64,000 nt of DNA, taken from contig NZ_JAMQCO010000004.1 of the NCBI RefSeq assembly GCF_023702225.1, positions 353,994-417,993 of the forward strand, given 5' to 3'. The DNA is from Aureimonas altamirensis (GTDB lineage: Bacteria > Pseudomonadota > Alphaproteobacteria > Rhizobiales > Rhizobiaceae). The translations under genes and the position numbers were made by a program. Shown piece after piece: positions 19,851 to 28,135 of the stretch (positions within the stretch are counted from its first letter, which is position 1; the number at the start of each line of letters is the position of its first letter). The notes under the pieces are model-generated. The model worked only from the letters and a program-made list of their open reading frames with translations. It searched no databases and was not told the origin of the DNA.

Positions 19851-20668
19851 CCCATCCTGCGCCACAGGCCGGAACGCCGTCCGTGCCCGTCGCCTCCCGG
19901 CGCCGCAGCGCCGTGGTGGCCGCCTGCGGAGCTCTTCTGGCCCTTGGCTTCGTTTCGCTCGGAATCTGGCAGGTCGAGCGGCTGTACTGGAAGCTCGACC
20001 TCATCGAGCGCGTCGATGCGCGCATTCATGCCGCGCCCACCGCTGCACCAGGCACCGAGGGGCAACCGCCCTTCGATCCATGGCGTGACGAGTATCGGCA
20101 TGTCGTCCTGCAAGGCGCCTTTCGCCACAAGGAAGAGACATTGGTGCAGGCCGTCACCGAGCAGGGGCCGGGTTTCTGGGTGATGACGCCCCTGTCTCTG
20201 GCCTCGGGCGGAACGGTTCTCGTCAATCGCGGCTTCGTGCCCGGCGACCGGCGCGCACAGGAAAGCCGCACCGCGGGCCAGCGCGACGGCACGGTCGAGG
20301 TTACCGGCCTGGTCCGCCTGAGCGAACCGGATGGCGGCTTCCTGCGCAGCAACGACCCGCTAGCCGCGCGGTGGTTCTCCCGCGATGTGGCGGCCATCGT
20401 GCAAGCGCACGGTCTGATCGACGCGCAGCCCTATTTCGTCGATGCCGACGCCACGCCCAATAGCGGCGGCCTGCCCGTCGGTGGGCTGACGGTCGTCTCC
20501 TTTCGCAACTCGCATCTCGTCTATGCGCTCACCTGGTTCGGCCTTGCCGCCATCGTCGCGGGCGCGACCGCCTATGTCCTGATGGACGACTCGCGCCGCC
20601 GGCGATCCGCCGCCGGCCGGCACGCCCAAGGCGCACCCCTCGCCTCATCGAACGGGAGCCGCCCATGA
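19847..20668 (+). CDS. SURF1-family oxidase assembly protein
   Basis: The 273-residue protein has two membrane segments, near residues 25-45 and 235-255, enclosing a periplasmic domain. SURF1 motifs are LGIWQVERLYWKLDLI, the central GPGFWVMTPL with LVNRGFVP, and the C-terminal RNSHLVYALTWFGLA. The GTG start at 19847 is set by the coupled overlap with cyoD. SURF1 helps insert or stabilise heme in subunit I of heme-copper oxidases. It is the fifth gene of the operon. Confidence 0.92.
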   Translation: MTHPAPQAGTPSVPVASRRRSAVVAACGALLALGFVSLGIWQVERLYWKLDLIERVDARIHAAPTAAPGTEGQPPFDPWRDEYRHVVLQGAFRHKEETLVQAVTEQGPGFWVMTPLSLASGGTVLVNRGFVPGDRRAQESRTAGQRDGTVEVTGLVRLSEPDGGFLRSNDPLAARWFSRDVAAIVQAHGLIDAQPYFVDADATPNSGGLPVGGLTVVSFRNSHLVYALTWFGLAAIVAGATAYVLMDDSRRRRSAAGRHAQGAPLASSNGSRP

Positions 20669-21279
20669 CCTCTCGATCCAACCGCCTTCTGGCGATCGGC
20701 GGACTGGCGACGCTCATGTCGTTTCTGGTCGGCGTTCTGGCCTACACCGCCATCGCCCGGCCCAGCGGCAAGCCCGACGCGCCCTTCCAACTGACGAGCA
20801 CGCGCGGCGAAAGCGTGGACCAGACGGTCTTCAAGGGGCGTCCCTCGCTTGTCTACTTCGGCTACACGCACTGCCCGGAAGTGTGCCCGACGACGCTGTA
20901 CGAGATGTCGGGATGGCTGCATGAGCTGGGGGCGGAGGGCGACCGGCTTCAGGCGCTGTTCTTCACCATCGATCCGGAGCGGGACACGCCCGAAGTGCTG
21001 GGGCCGTATGTCGAGGCCTTTTCGGACCGGATCACCGGCATCACCGGGGACAAGGCGGAAATGCGGAAGGTTCTGGACGCCTGGCTCGTCACGGCGAGCG
21101 AAAACGCGGCGGGCGAAAGCTACAGCATGAGCCATACGATGTCGGTGTTCCTGGTCGGGGCCGACGGACGGCTGAAAGGCATGCTGCCCTATGAGGTGAC
21201 GATGGAGGACGCCGTTGCCCGCATTCGCGACCTGCTGCTGAAGGACGGTGCATCGGGCCGGGTCGCGGCAAACCGCTGA
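20665..21279 (+). CDS. SCO1/SenC-family copper chaperone
   Basis: The 204-residue protein has an N-terminal membrane anchor (about residues 8-30) and a thioredoxin-like domain. The copper-binding CPEVCP motif follows YTH, and the distal His is in SMSHTMSVF. Such proteins deliver copper or act as thiol reductants for oxidase assembly. It overlaps surf1 by 4 nt. Its classic target, copper-A, is missing in the linked CyoA, so its role here may be copper-B delivery or redox control. Confidence 0.92.
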   Translation: MTSRSNRLLAIGGLATLMSFLVGVLAYTAIARPSGKPDAPFQLTSTRGESVDQTVFKGRPSLVYFGYTHCPEVCPTTLYEMSGWLHELGAEGDRLQALFFTIDPERDTPEVLGPYVEAFSDRITGITGDKAEMRKVLDAWLVTASENAAGESYSMSHTMSVFLVGADGRLKGMLPYEVTMEDAVARIRDLLLKDGASGRVAANR

Positions 21280-21305
21280 CGCGGTTCCTTACCCGATATG
21301 GCAGG

Positions 21306-21776
21306 TCACAGCCCGGTCAGAAAGGCGACTATTTTCGCGGTGACCTGGCTGAGAACTTCCGAGCTTCTCAAGCCTGCAACAATGACGATCGTTACCGCAA
21401 GCGATGCAAGCCACCCTATGATGCTCATCGCGATCTGGGCCAGAAAGCTTGGCTGAGCATCTGTGACATGAGCCTTGACGTTGCTCTCGACTGCATCCAG
21501 ACGCTGTAAGGTCGCGGATTTCTCCCGATCGAATTCGGAGAGCCGGATCGCCTCTTCTGCGAATTTTCCGAGAAGATTGTCTGCCGACGCGCGAAAGGTA
21601 GCGACCATTCGGCTGGTGGGGTTGCGGCGCCCTGCCTCGGTCACTTGCCCCTGCGCGGCCTCTTCGCGGATATGCTGCTTGTAAAGCGCATAGGCCAGAA
21701 GGCCCACGACGTCGTCCGGGCCGTTGTGAACCATATTCTCGAAAGCACGACTGTAGGCGGATGCAATCTCGCTCAT
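21306..21776 (-). CDS. Small protein with C-terminal membrane segment, unknown function
   Basis: I do not recognise this 156-residue protein. It opens with a helical stretch (SEIASAYSRAFENMVHNG), then VVGLLAYALYKQHIREEA. The middle has a charged, coiled-coil-like region (about residues 55-105). One strong membrane segment follows near residues 112-137, with a short tail. The shape suggests a tail-anchored inner-membrane protein with a cytoplasmic helical domain. It starts 2 nt after a 57-residue gene on the same strand and ends convergently with sco. Confidence 0.65.
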   Translation of the reverse strand: MSEIASAYSRAFENMVHNGPDDVVGLLAYALYKQHIREEAAQGQVTEAGRRNPTSRMVATFRASADNLLGKFAEEAIRLSEFDREKSATLQRLDAVESNVKAHVTDAQPSFLAQIAMSIIGWLASLAVTIVIVAGLRSSEVLSQVTAKIVAFLTGL

Positions 21777-21778
21777 GC

Positions 21779-21952
21779 TTACTTCGGCGTGACAGCAGAC
21801 CGTAGAGCGCGCGCGATGATGTCACTTCGGACCACGCGTCGCGTCGTTCCGTCAGGGAACGTCAGAGTCCATACCGCCGGTAACCGCCCCTCGACCTTGA
21901 CGGGGGCGGTAGCAACAGGCGCAGCCTGAGGCCTCTTGAGCTTGAATGACAT
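21779..21952 (-). CDS. 57-residue protein, unknown function
   Basis: ATG 21952 has the good ribosome site GAGGAAG 5 nt upstream and the frame runs to TAA at 21779, directly before the next gene. The product has a basic, Ala/Pro-rich N-tail (SFKLKRPQAAPVATAP). It then has a compact region with VWTLTFPDGTTRRV and SDIIARALRS. The pattern TFPDGTTRRVVRSD looks like a small beta-hairpin domain. Tight spacing to the membrane-protein gene suggests joint function. No family is recognised. Confidence 0.6.
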   Translation of the reverse strand: MSFKLKRPQAAPVATAPVKVEGRLPAVWTLTFPDGTTRRVVRSDIIARALRSAVTPK

Positions 21953-22086
21953 TCGCTTCCTCGAAATTCATTCTACTTATATATCTTTCTTTTATGCCGT
22001 CAAGACTGATCGCGCTTGACGGCGTTTGGATGGCCCGCCAACAAGACGTTCGGCGGAAGTGCGCGGCTACCAGGATGCGAAGCAGG

Positions 22087-22503
22087 ATGGACCAACTCGA
22101 CCGAAAGCTGGTGGCCGCGCTGAGGACGGATGGCCGCGCGCCGGTGTCCAAGCTGGCCGACATCCTCGGCGTTTCGCGCGCGACGGTGCAGGCAAGGCTG
22201 GACAAGCTCATCGATGGCGGGGCCGTGCTGGGGTTCACCGTCCGGGTTCGGCAGGACCACGATCGCGAGGCGATCCGCGCAGTCATGATGATCGAAGTCG
22301 CCGGACGGCGTACGGACACCATCATCAAGCGGCTGCACGGGCTGCCCGAGCTGCACGCCCTGCACACGACAAACGGCGCGTGGGACCTTGTCGACGAAAT
22401 CCGCGCGGCCGACCTGCGCGATTTCGACCGGGTGCTGCGCGAAGTGCGCGCGATCGACGGCATTCTGAACAGCGAAACCAGCATCCTCCTCAGTTCCGCC
22501 TGA
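22087..22503 (+). CDS. Lrp/AsnC-family transcriptional regulator
   Basis: The 138-residue protein has the N-terminal helix-turn-helix of the family (DQLDRKLVAALRTDGRAPVS, then LADILGVSRATVQARLDKL). A C-terminal RAM ligand-binding domain follows (AVMMIEVAG through NSETSILLSS). ATG 22087 starts at the family's conserved N-terminus, although a longer frame is open. It is convergent, with an 11-nt gap, with the arginase/ornithine cyclodeaminase operon. Control of arginine catabolism is a reasonable inference, as in related rhizobial clusters. Confidence 0.9.
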   Translation: MDQLDRKLVAALRTDGRAPVSKLADILGVSRATVQARLDKLIDGGAVLGFTVRVRQDHDREAIRAVMMIEVAGRRTDTIIKRLHGLPELHALHTTNGAWDLVDEIRAADLRDFDRVLREVRAIDGILNSETSILLSSA

Positions 22504-22514
22504 GCGGGGGGCGT

Positions 22515-23555
22515 TCAGGCGGCGGCCCGCAGCAGCATGCCGAACAGGTCTCGCGGCTCGTCGGGATCGGCCAGCATGTCGAGCTCCTCGAAGAAGTCCG
22601 TCCCACCCAGCCGGTCCCGGACATAGCGCAGCGCCGAAAAATCCTCCGTCGCGAAACCGACGGAGTCGAAGAGCGTGATCTGCGCCGCATCCGTGCGGCC
22701 TTCGTCCAGCCCCGCGATGACACGCCAGAGCTCCCGCACCGGATAGTCCGCGGGAAGCTGCTGGATCTCGCCCTCGACCCGGGTCTGCGGCGGGTATTCG
22801 ACGAAGATCTCCGAGCGGCGGAGTATGTCCGCATGAAGCTCCGTCTTGCCCGGGCAATCGCCGCCCACGGCATTGATATGAATGCCGGCCCCGACGAGAT
22901 TGTCGGTCAGGATGGTGGCGTACTGCTTGTCGGCCGTGACCGTGGTGACGATGCCGGCGCCTTCGACGGCGTCCTCGGTGCTGGCCGCGACGTGGATGTC
23001 GAAGCCGAAACCGGCAAGGTTGCGGCGGCACTTCTCGCTTGCCGTCCCGTCGATGTCGTAGAGGCGAAGCCTGTCGACGCCCAGCAGCGCCTTGAACGCC
23101 AGTGCCTGGAACTCGGCCTGCGCGCCATTGCCGATAATGGCCATCGTGCGCACGCCTTTCGGCGCCAGATGGCGCGCGGCCACGGCCGATGTCGCGGCGG
23201 TGCGCAGGGCCGTCAGGATCGTCATTTCCGTCAGAAGCAACGGATAACCATTGGATACGTCGGCCAGGACGCCGAAGGCCGTAACCGTCTGCCGCCCTTC
23301 CTTCGTGTTCTTGGGGTGGCCGTTCACATACTTGAAGCCATAGGCGATCCCGTCGCTTGTCGGCATCAGCTCGATGACGCCCTCGGCACTGTGCGAGGCG
23401 ACCCTCGGCGTTTTGTCGAAGGATTCCCACCTGCGGAAATCTTCTTCCACATACGCCGCGAGCTCCATCAGAAAGCGTTCGACCCCGATGGAGAGAACAA
23501 GCTTCATCATGTTGTCGACGCTGACGAACGGCACGATATTCAGTTTCGGCATCAT
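22515..23555 (-). CDS. ocd: Ornithine cyclodeaminase
   Basis: This enzyme converts ornithine to proline and ammonia with bound NAD+. The 346-residue protein shows the family's substrate region ([15 protein letters not shown]), the Rossmann motif [10 protein letters not shown] and the catalytic Asp region near [12 protein letters not shown]. It starts 3 nt after the arginase stop, making a two-gene pathway from arginine to proline. Start ATG 23555, or the adjacent ATG at 23552. Confidence 0.94.
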   Translation of the reverse strand: MMPKLNIVPFVSVDNMMKLVLSIGVERFLMELAAYVEEDFRRWESFDKTPRVASHSAEGVIELMPTSDGIAYGFKYVNGHPKNTKEGRQTVTAFGVLADVSNGYPLLLTEMTILTALRTAATSAVAARHLAPKGVRTMAIIGNGAQAEFQALAFKALLGVDRLRLYDIDGTASEKCRRNLAGFGFDIHVAASTEDAVEGAGIVTTVTADKQYATILTDNLVGAGIHINAVGGDCPGKTELHADILRRSEIFVEYPPQTRVEGEIQQLPADYPVRELWRVIAGLDEGRTDAAQITLFDSVGFATEDFSALRYVRDRLGGTDFFEELDMLADPDEPRDLFGMLLRAAA

Positions 23556-23558
23556 GGG

Positions 23559-24488
23559 TCAGAAACTCCGGGTCGGTCTGTCGAAGATGCGGCGTCCCAT
23601 CAGGCTGGCGGCCAGGTCTACCATCAGAAGCGCCGTGCGGCCCCGCTCGTCCAGAAACGGGTTGAGTTCCACAAGGTCGAGGCTGCGGACGAGGCCGCTG
23701 TCGTGCAGAAGCTCCATCGCCAGATGCGCCTCGCGGAAAGTGGCGCCGCCCGGAACCGTGGTGCCGACGGCGGGCGCGATGCCGGGATCGAGAAAATCGA
23801 CGTCCAGGCTGACATGCAGCAGCCCGTCCTCTGCAGCCACGCGCTGCAGGAAGGCCGACAGGATCGTCGCCAGTCCCCGTTCGTCCAATGCCCGCATGTC
23901 GTTGACATCCACCCCTGCCTCCGTCAATGCGGCGCGCTCAGCGGCATCGACGCTCCGCAGGCCGATCATGCAGACGCGGCCGGGCGGCACAGGATGGGCA
24001 AGTGGCGGGAAGTGCGGCTCGAAGCCCGGCAGGCCGGTCACGTAACCCATGGGCACGCCGTGGAGATTGCCGCTCGTGGTCGTCTCCAGCGTATGATAGT
24101 CGGGGTGGGCGTCCAGCCACAGCACGAAGAGCGGCTTTTCCTCGCGCGCCGCACGTCGGCTCAAACCGGCGATCGTGCCGGCCGACAGGCTGTGATCTCC
24201 CCCCAGGAAGATCGGAAACCCGTCGCCCGCCGCATCGAATGCCGCCGCCTCGGCCTGCTGCGTCCAGGCCCTGACGCGGCCAAGCTGCTTCAGCGCCATG
24301 TTGGAGTGCCGCGCGCGCGCCTCGGACGGCCGCGGAAGGTCTCCCCTGTCCTCGACGGCAAAACCCAGTTCGGCCAGCGCCGCCGGCAGGCCTGCCGTGC
24401 GATAGGCGCTCGGGCCCATCTCGCAACCCGGCCGCCCTGCCCCGTCCTGAACCGGCACGCCGACGAGAATGCATTTCTTGCGGTCCAC
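23559..24488 (-). CDS. rocF: Arginase
   Basis: Arginase hydrolyses arginine to ornithine and urea using two manganese ions. The 309-residue protein has all metal-binding motifs: [19 protein letters not shown] with GNLHGVP, and [10 protein letters not shown]. Ornithine feeds the next gene, ornithine cyclodeaminase, 3 nt downstream. Urea metabolism genes are not in the window. The promoter should lie in the 264-bp gap upstream. Confidence 0.95.
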   Translation of the reverse strand: MDRKKCILVGVPVQDGAGRPGCEMGPSAYRTAGLPAALAELGFAVEDRGDLPRPSEARARHSNMALKQLGRVRAWTQQAEAAAFDAAGDGFPIFLGGDHSLSAGTIAGLSRRAAREEKPLFVLWLDAHPDYHTLETTTSGNLHGVPMGYVTGLPGFEPHFPPLAHPVPPGRVCMIGLRSVDAAERAALTEAGVDVNDMRALDERGLATILSAFLQRVAAEDGLLHVSLDVDFLDPGIAPAVGTTVPGGATFREAHLAMELLHDSGLVRSLDLVELNPFLDERGRTALLMVDLAASLMGRRIFDRPTRSF

Positions 24489-24664
24489 GCTACGCCTCCT
24501 CTGCGACAGAGTTCAGGCTATGGCAACCGGATGCCCACTTTGAATAGGCATGCTGTCATTTTTGAAAGCATCTATCGGGCATTATGGCAGGACAATTTAA
24601 CAATTTGTACAGTCATTCTCGATCGACCGGGTAACCATCCGATCCTGAAACACAAGCCAACCGT

Positions 24665-24690
24665 TTTAGTTGAGTTTGCAATCAACTAAA
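24665..24690. promoter_or_regulatory. Perfect 9-bp inverted repeat, candidate operator
   Basis: TTTAGTTGA (24665-24673) and TCAACTAAA (24682-24690) are perfect complements around an 8-bp spacer. The site lies 62 bp upstream of a small HTH gene and about 175 bp upstream of the arginase start. It could be the HTH protein's own operator or part of arginase control. No run of T follows, so a terminator is less likely. Confidence 0.5.
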
Positions 24691-24752
24691 TGTATGATCG
24701 CCCGTGCCTCGTCCGCCGGGGCTGTTTGCGTGGGATCGGAGACTGGATCTGC

Positions 24753-25025
24753 ATGACACCCGCTGACTTCAAGACATGGCGAGAACGATGTGGCCTTTCG
24801 CGGCGGCAGGCCGCACTGGCGCTCGGCCTCTCGATACCATCCATCTACAATTACGAACTCGGCATTCGGCGGGAAAGCGGCAGGCCCGTTCGGATCCCGC
24901 ACACGGTGGCGCTGGCCTGCAATGCCCTCGCACACGGACTGGCCGCCTGGGATGGCACACAGGGTAGAACCGTTCGCCGCGCTGCAGCACAAGCTTTCGT
25001 GGACGCGGAGGCGCGCAGGGTCTAA
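24753..25025 (+). CDS. Small XRE-like helix-turn-helix protein
   Basis: The 90-residue protein is nearly all one helix-turn-helix (PADFKTWRERCGLSRRQAALALGLSIPSIYNYE), with a short C-terminal helix. The start is set at ATG 24753 after GGAGAC, where the domain begins, rather than at the longer frame from 24690, which would include the palindrome. It is probably a DNA-binding regulator of local genes. No partner toxin is visible. Confidence 0.75.
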   Translation: MTPADFKTWRERCGLSRRQAALALGLSIPSIYNYELGIRRESGRPVRIPHTVALACNALAHGLAAWDGTQGRTVRRAAAQAFVDAEARRV

Positions 25026-25116
25026 CGTTCCGGGCGGCGTATCGGCCGGGCGGAGACTGCAAGCGATGGGAGACGCGAGCCGCCAGATCCGATAGCCATG
25101 GTCATGGGAGGAATGC

Positions 25117-26073
25117 TTGCAAGCCAGCCGCAGCCAGCATGTCGCCTTGGTTGAAACTGCATTGGCCAGCGGCGGAGCCGCGCGTTCTGCGCTCGTGGCT
25201 TCCTGGCAGCGTTCCGTGACGCTTCATCGCCTGCATCCGGAACAGCATAGGCCGCCCAAGCAGCTATCCGAGCCCGAACTCGTCCGCATCCGCGAGCCGT
25301 TGCAGCGGCTTATGTCCGTTGCGGGCGATACGCTGGACCGTCTCTATGCCGCGGTCGGCGGTATCGGATGCTGCGTCCTTCTGGCCGATGCCAGCGGCAT
25401 CCCGATCGAACGGCGCGGGGCCGCCGCCGACGATGCGACGTTCCGCGATTGGGGCCTGTGGACGGGAAACGTCTGGAGCGAGGAGTCCGAGGGCACCAAC
25501 GGCATCGGCACCTGCCTCGTGGAGGAGCGCGGCGTCACCATCCACCGCGACCAGCACTTCTTCTCGCGCAATACGCTTTTGAGCTGCACTACCGCGCCTG
25601 TCTTCGATCATGAGGGGCGGCTGGTGGCGGCGCTCGACGTTTCCTCGTGCCGCAAGGACCTGACGCTGGAGTTCGCGCAGTTGATCGCGCTTTCGGTCAA
25701 CGAGGCGGCGCGGCGGATCGAGAACGACAATTTCCGCAGCCTCTTCGCCGGAGAGCGTATCCTGTTGTCCCCGGCCACGGAACGTGGCCCCGGCGGCCTC
25801 GTAGCGGTGGACAGGCACGATCTGGTCGTCGGGGCAACGCGCGGCGCTCGGCTGTCCCAGGACATGTCGGCGCTGGCGGAAGGGCGGCCGTTGCCGGCCG
25901 ACAACATTTTCGGCGAGGCGGAAGACGATCTGGAATCCGCCGAGCGGGCGACGTTGCTGCGCGCCCTTGCCCGAAACGGCAATCAGGTTTCGGCCGCCGC
26001 GCGCAGCCTCGGCATCAGCCGCGCGACCCTGCACCGGAAGTTGAACAGGCTGAACATCGGCCGTCACCACTGA
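25117..26073 (+). CDS. GAF-domain regulator with Fis helix-turn-helix, no AAA+ domain
   Basis: The 318-residue protein resembles the ends of AcoR-type activators: N-terminal WQRSV region, a GAF domain (residues about 70-200, including WSEESEGTNGIGT and FFSRNTLLSCT), a linker, and a Fis-type HTH (QVSAAARSLGISRATLHRKL). The central sigma-54 AAA+ domain of AcoR is missing, so it cannot itself open sigma-54 promoters. TTG 25117 follows a GGGAGG ribosome site. It lies just upstream of an aldehyde dehydrogenase operon that it very likely controls. Confidence 0.82.
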   Translation: MQASRSQHVALVETALASGGAARSALVASWQRSVTLHRLHPEQHRPPKQLSEPELVRIREPLQRLMSVAGDTLDRLYAAVGGIGCCVLLADASGIPIERRGAAADDATFRDWGLWTGNVWSEESEGTNGIGTCLVEERGVTIHRDQHFFSRNTLLSCTTAPVFDHEGRLVAALDVSSCRKDLTLEFAQLIALSVNEAARRIENDNFRSLFAGERILLSPATERGPGGLVAVDRHDLVVGATRGARLSQDMSALAEGRPLPADNIFGEAEDDLESAERATLLRALARNGNQVSAAARSLGISRATLHRKLNRLNIGRHH

Positions 26074-26090
26074 CGGTTTGACGCCGGGCC

Positions 26091-26108
26091 TGTCGCAAAG
26101 TTGCGACA
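26091..26108. promoter_or_regulatory. Perfect palindrome upstream of aldehyde dehydrogenase
   Basis: TGTCGCAA-AG-TTGCGACA is a perfect 8+8 palindrome. It contains the TGT-N12-ACA symmetry expected for a Fis-type dimer and lies between the GAF-Fis regulator and the aldehyde dehydrogenase it probably controls. No convincing sigma-54 promoter follows it. Confidence 0.6.
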
Positions 26109-26216
26109 AGTGCCGGACGCGTTGCCCGCCCACCCGCCTGACAGGCGGCGATGGGTCGGTTCAGATGGGCGTCTCGCCGCCTGAAGCGCGGCATCGCCTT
26201 TTTCGGGAGGAAAAAG

Positions 26217-27734
26217 ATGAACAAGGTGGAATTCTACCGCACGCAGAAATCGCCCTATGCGGAGTCCTACGGCAACTTCATCGGCGGCAAGTTCGTCGAG
26301 CCCCGTTCAGGCCAGTATTTCGACGATACCTCGCCGGTCAACGGCCAGGTGCTGTGCCGCGTGGCGCGCTCCAACGCCGACGATGTGGAGGCGGCACTGG
26401 ATGCCGCCCATGCCGCCAAGGAGGCATGGGGCCGCACCAGCCCGGCCGAGCGCGCCTTGCTGCTCAACCGAATCGCCGACCGGATGGAAGAGAACCTCGA
26501 CCTTCTGGCACTGGCCGAGACCTGGGATAACGGCAAGCCCATCCGCGAGACGACGGCCGCCGACATTCCGCTGGCGATCGATCACTTCCGCTACTTCGCC
26601 AGCGCGGTGCGCGCGCAGGAAGGCGCGCTGTCCGAGATCGACCACGACACGGTCGCTTACCATTTCCACGAGCCGCTCGGCGTCGTCGGGCAGATCATCC
26701 CGTGGAACTTCCCCATCCTGATGGCCTGCTGGAAACTCGCGCCCGCCCTTGCCGCAGGCAATTGCGTGGTGCTGAAACCGGCCGAGCAGACGCCGGCCTC
26801 CATCATGCTCTGGGCGGACCTGATCGCCGACATCCTGCCGGAAGGCGTCCTCAACATCGTCAACGGCTTCGGGCTGGAAGCCGGCAAGCCGCTGGCCTCC
26901 TCGCCCCGGATCGCCAAGATCGCCTTCACCGGCGAAACCACCACCGGCCGGCTTATCATGCAGTATGCCAGCCAGAACCTCATTCCGGTCACGCTGGAGC
27001 TGGGCGGCAAATCGCCCAACATATTCTTCCAGGATGTGACGGCAGAGGATGACGACTTCTTCGACAAGGCCATCGAAGGCTTCGTCATGTTCGCGCTCAA
27101 CCAGGGCGAAGTTTGCACCTGCCCCAGCCGCGCGCTCATCCATGAATCCATCTACGACCGCTTCATGGAACGGGCGCTGAAGCGCGTGGAGGCGATCACC
27201 CAGGGGGATCCGCTGGACCCGTCCACCATGATCGGGGCCCAAGCCTCCAGCGAGCAGTTGGAAAAGATCCTGTCCTATCTCGATATCGGCCGCCAGGAAG
27301 GCGCCGAGGTGCTGACGGGCGGCGCGCGCAACGAGTTGCCGGGCGACCTGGCCGGGGGCTACTACGTCAAGCCGACCGTCTTCAAGGGCCACAACAAGAT
27401 GCGCGTCTTCCAGGAAGAGATCTTCGGGCCGGTCGTGTCCGTCGCGACCTTCAAGGACGATGACGAGGCGCTGTCGATCGCCAACGATACGCTCTACGGC
27501 CTCGGCGCCGGTGTCTGGACCCGCGACGGCAACCGGGCATACCGCTTCGGACGGGCCATCCAGGCCGGCCGCGTCTGGACCAACTGCTACCACGCCTATC
27601 CGGCCCATGCGGCCTTCGGCGGCTACAAGCAGTCCGGCATCGGGCGCGAAACGCACAAGATGATGCTCGATCACTACCAGCAGACGAAGAACCTGCTGGT
27701 ATCCTACAGCCCCAAGAAGCTCGGCTTCTTCTGA
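26217..27734 (+). CDS. NAD-dependent aldehyde dehydrogenase (AcoD/ExaC type)
   Basis: The 505-residue enzyme oxidises aldehydes, probably acetaldehyde, to acids with NAD+. The catalytic Cys is in [11 protein letters not shown] and the general-base Glu in [20 protein letters not shown] and the cofactor region FTGETTTGR are intact. ATG 26217 follows the strong site GGGAGG. The neighbours, an upstream GAF-Fis regulator and a downstream DUF779 gene, are typical of AcoD/ExaC-type dehydrogenases. Confidence 0.93.
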   Translation: MNKVEFYRTQKSPYAESYGNFIGGKFVEPRSGQYFDDTSPVNGQVLCRVARSNADDVEAALDAAHAAKEAWGRTSPAERALLLNRIADRMEENLDLLALAETWDNGKPIRETTAADIPLAIDHFRYFASAVRAQEGALSEIDHDTVAYHFHEPLGVVGQIIPWNFPILMACWKLAPALAAGNCVVLKPAEQTPASIMLWADLIADILPEGVLNIVNGFGLEAGKPLASSPRIAKIAFTGETTTGRLIMQYASQNLIPVTLELGGKSPNIFFQDVTAEDDDFFDKAIEGFVMFALNQGEVCTCPSRALIHESIYDRFMERALKRVEAITQGDPLDPSTMIGAQASSEQLEKILSYLDIGRQEGAEVLTGGARNELPGDLAGGYYVKPTVFKGHNKMRVFQEEIFGPVVSVATFKDDDEALSIANDTLYGLGAGVWTRDGNRAYRFGRAIQAGRVWTNCYHAYPAHAAFGGYKQSGIGRETHKMMLDHYQQTKNLLVSYSPKKLGFF

Positions 27735-27740
27735 GGCATT

Positions 27741-27773
27741 ATCGAGCGCCCATCTTGTCGACGGGCGCTCGAT
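27741..27773 (+). other. Intercistronic 11-bp hairpin
   Basis: ATCGAGCGCCC (27741-27751) pairs perfectly with GGGCGCTCGAT (27763-27773) around an 11-nt loop. It lies between the aldehyde dehydrogenase and DUF779 genes. No T-run follows, so it may be a partial terminator or a messenger-stabilising hairpin that lowers expression of the second gene. Confidence 0.6.
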
Positions 27774-27793
27774 CCCCGTCCGGAGGAGAAGCC

Positions 27794-28129
27794 ATGGACA
27801 AGGTCACTGCAACGCCGGAAGCCCTGCAGCTTCTGGGCGAGATCGTCGCGGATCATGGCCCGGTCCTGTTTCATCAATCCGGCGGATGCTGCGACGGCTC
27901 GTCGCCCATGTGCTATCCGCAGGGCGATTTCATCATCGGCGACCGCGACGTGAAGCTGGGCGAGATCGGCGGCGCGCCCTTCTATATCAGCGCCTCGCAA
28001 TACGAGGCGTGGAAGCATACCGACCTGGTGATCGACGTCGTGCCGGGGCGCGGCGGCATGTTCTCGCTCGACAACGGCCGGGAGCGGCGCTTCCTGACGC
28101 GCTCGACCCTGTGCGCCGTCGACGGCTGA
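27794..28129 (+). CDS. DUF779 family protein
   Basis: The 111-residue protein belongs to DUF779, a family usually encoded directly after aldehyde dehydrogenases. It has a Cys-rich motif, SGGCCDGSSPMC, that could bind a metal or form a disulfide, and the pattern ISASQYEAWKHTDLVIDVV. ATG 27794 follows CGGAGGAG. A supporting role for the dehydrogenase is inferred; the biochemical function is not known. Confidence 0.88.
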   Translation: MDKVTATPEALQLLGEIVADHGPVLFHQSGGCCDGSSPMCYPQGDFIIGDRDVKLGEIGGAPFYISASQYEAWKHTDLVIDVVPGRGGMFSLDNGRERRFLTRSTLCAVDG

Positions 28130-28135
28130 TGCCGC

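Noticed and set aside
26109..26216. A sigma-54 promoter before the aldehyde dehydrogenase
   Set aside because: No GG and GC pair at the required spacing was found, and the local regulator lacks the AAA+ domain.
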